From NCBI RefSeq assembly GCF_003990645.1, contig NZ_RYZK01000016.1:1-64000 (forward strand): a DNA stretch of 64,000 nt, given 5' to 3'. A program made the translations under genes and the position numbers. The notes under the pieces are model-generated. The model was given only the letters and a program-made list of their open reading frames with translations. It searched no databases and had not been told where the DNA came from. The first letter of the stretch is position 1, and every line of letters begins with the position of its first letter. This DNA is from Shimia sediminis (GTDB lineage Bacteria; Pseudomonadota; Alphaproteobacteria; Rhodobacterales; Rhodobacteraceae). Below are positions 63,775-64,000 of this stretch, piece by piece.

Positions 63775-64000
63775 CCATCGAACATCTCAAACGTGGCAAA
63801 CCCGAAGCAGATCGCGCCGAAGACGACGCCAAGACCCGCGCCGTTGTTGAAGCGACCCTGAAAGACATCGAAACCCGTGGGGATGCGGCGGTGCGCGAGC
63901 TCAGCGAGAAGTTCGACAACTACAGCCCCGCCAGTTTCCGCCTGTCACAGGACCAGATTGATGAGCTGATCGGACAGCTGACCGACCGCGAACTGGCCGA
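63771..64000 (+). CDS. Histidinol dehydrogenase-like enzyme, 5' part only
   Basis: The first 76 codons, cut by the window edge. The segment DVxxRGDAAVRELSEKFD-like (here IETRGDAAVRELSEKFDNY) is the N-terminal signature of the HisD family. Outside histidine synthesis, members such as HpsN oxidise a primary alcohol to a carboxylate in two NAD-dependent steps. The position in a catabolic operon, after a 4-base overlap, argues for this kind of role. The active-site part lies outside the window. Confidence 0.78.
   Translation, partial: MTIEHLKRGKPEADRAEDDAKTRAVVEATLKDIETRGDAAVRELSEKFDNYSPASFRLSQDQIDELIGQLTDRELA

Noticed and set aside
63771-64000. Reading the HisD-like gene as histidine biosynthesis
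   Set aside because: It is cotranscribed with catabolic genes and no his genes are nearby; HpsN-like oxidation is more likely.
1-64000. tRNA or rRNA genes, CRISPR arrays, insertion sequences
   Set aside because: None recognised by eye. Scanning with tRNAscan-SE and IS databases would settle it.

Overview
The window looks like the replication-origin region of a marine alphaproteobacterium of the Rhodobacteraceae (Roseobacter group). The reasons are the gene order parB-parA-rsmG-mnmG-mnmE-rho-hemJ / origin / maf-aroE-coaE-dnaQ, the divergent regB / senC-regA redox locus, a Mic60 plus HemY-like pair beside hemD, and a DivL-type PAS protein that lacks its kinase part beside tsaE-amgK-murU-addB-addA. 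No tRNA, rRNA, CRISPR array or insertion sequence was recognised. All assignments come from reading the sequence; no database search was run.

Layout. 1-1.1 kb: an AT-richer, PD-(D/E)xK-type (DUF4420-like) gene, probably the last gene of a restriction/defence island that continues to the left. 1.3-9.1 kb: HemY-like, Mic60, hemD, divergent tsaD-gpsA-YciI-EVE, and a TPM protein. 9.2-13.8 kb: hrcA-grpE facing rph-rdgB-hemW-ybaN. 13.8-21.1 kb: the leftward partition and tRNA-modification block, with two perfect parS sites, then rho and hemJ. 21.1-21.5 kb: the likely chromosomal oriC (DnaA boxes, a perfect IHF site, an AT-rich stretch and tandem half-parS repeats). 21.5-31.7 kb: maf-aroE-coaE-dnaQ, secB, fxsA, a Tim44-like gene, mltA, smr, a hydrolase, hslVU with a sigma-32-type promoter, and a capsule-type glycosyltransferase. 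31.9-42.3 kb: trxA, addAB, murU, amgK, tsaE and the DivL-like gene with a perfect CtrA box. 42.4-47.3 kb: regB, senC, regA, GNAT, HD and GT8 genes.

47.8-64 kb is the most unusual part, a catabolic gene cluster not matched to any pathway I can name. It holds a LacI-type regulator, a cobalamin-binding methyl-carrier protein, a divergent MetH-activation-domain-like protein, a UroD-family (MtaA/MtbA-like) methyltransferase, an HpcH/HpaI aldolase, an LVIVD beta-propeller protein, a 2-hydroxyacid dehydrogenase, a cytochrome b561-like protein, an amidohydrolase, a complete CUT1-type sugar ABC importer, three related SnoaL/NTF2-like proteins (five modules in all) and the start of a histidinol-dehydrogenase-like gene cut by the window edge. 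Four 16-bp LacI-type operators with a central CG sit at the heads of the transcription units, usually touching the -10 region. This suggests one regulon. The working inference is import of a methylated, sugar- or polyol-like compound, corrinoid-dependent demethylation, then oxidation, lactone opening and aldol cleavage.
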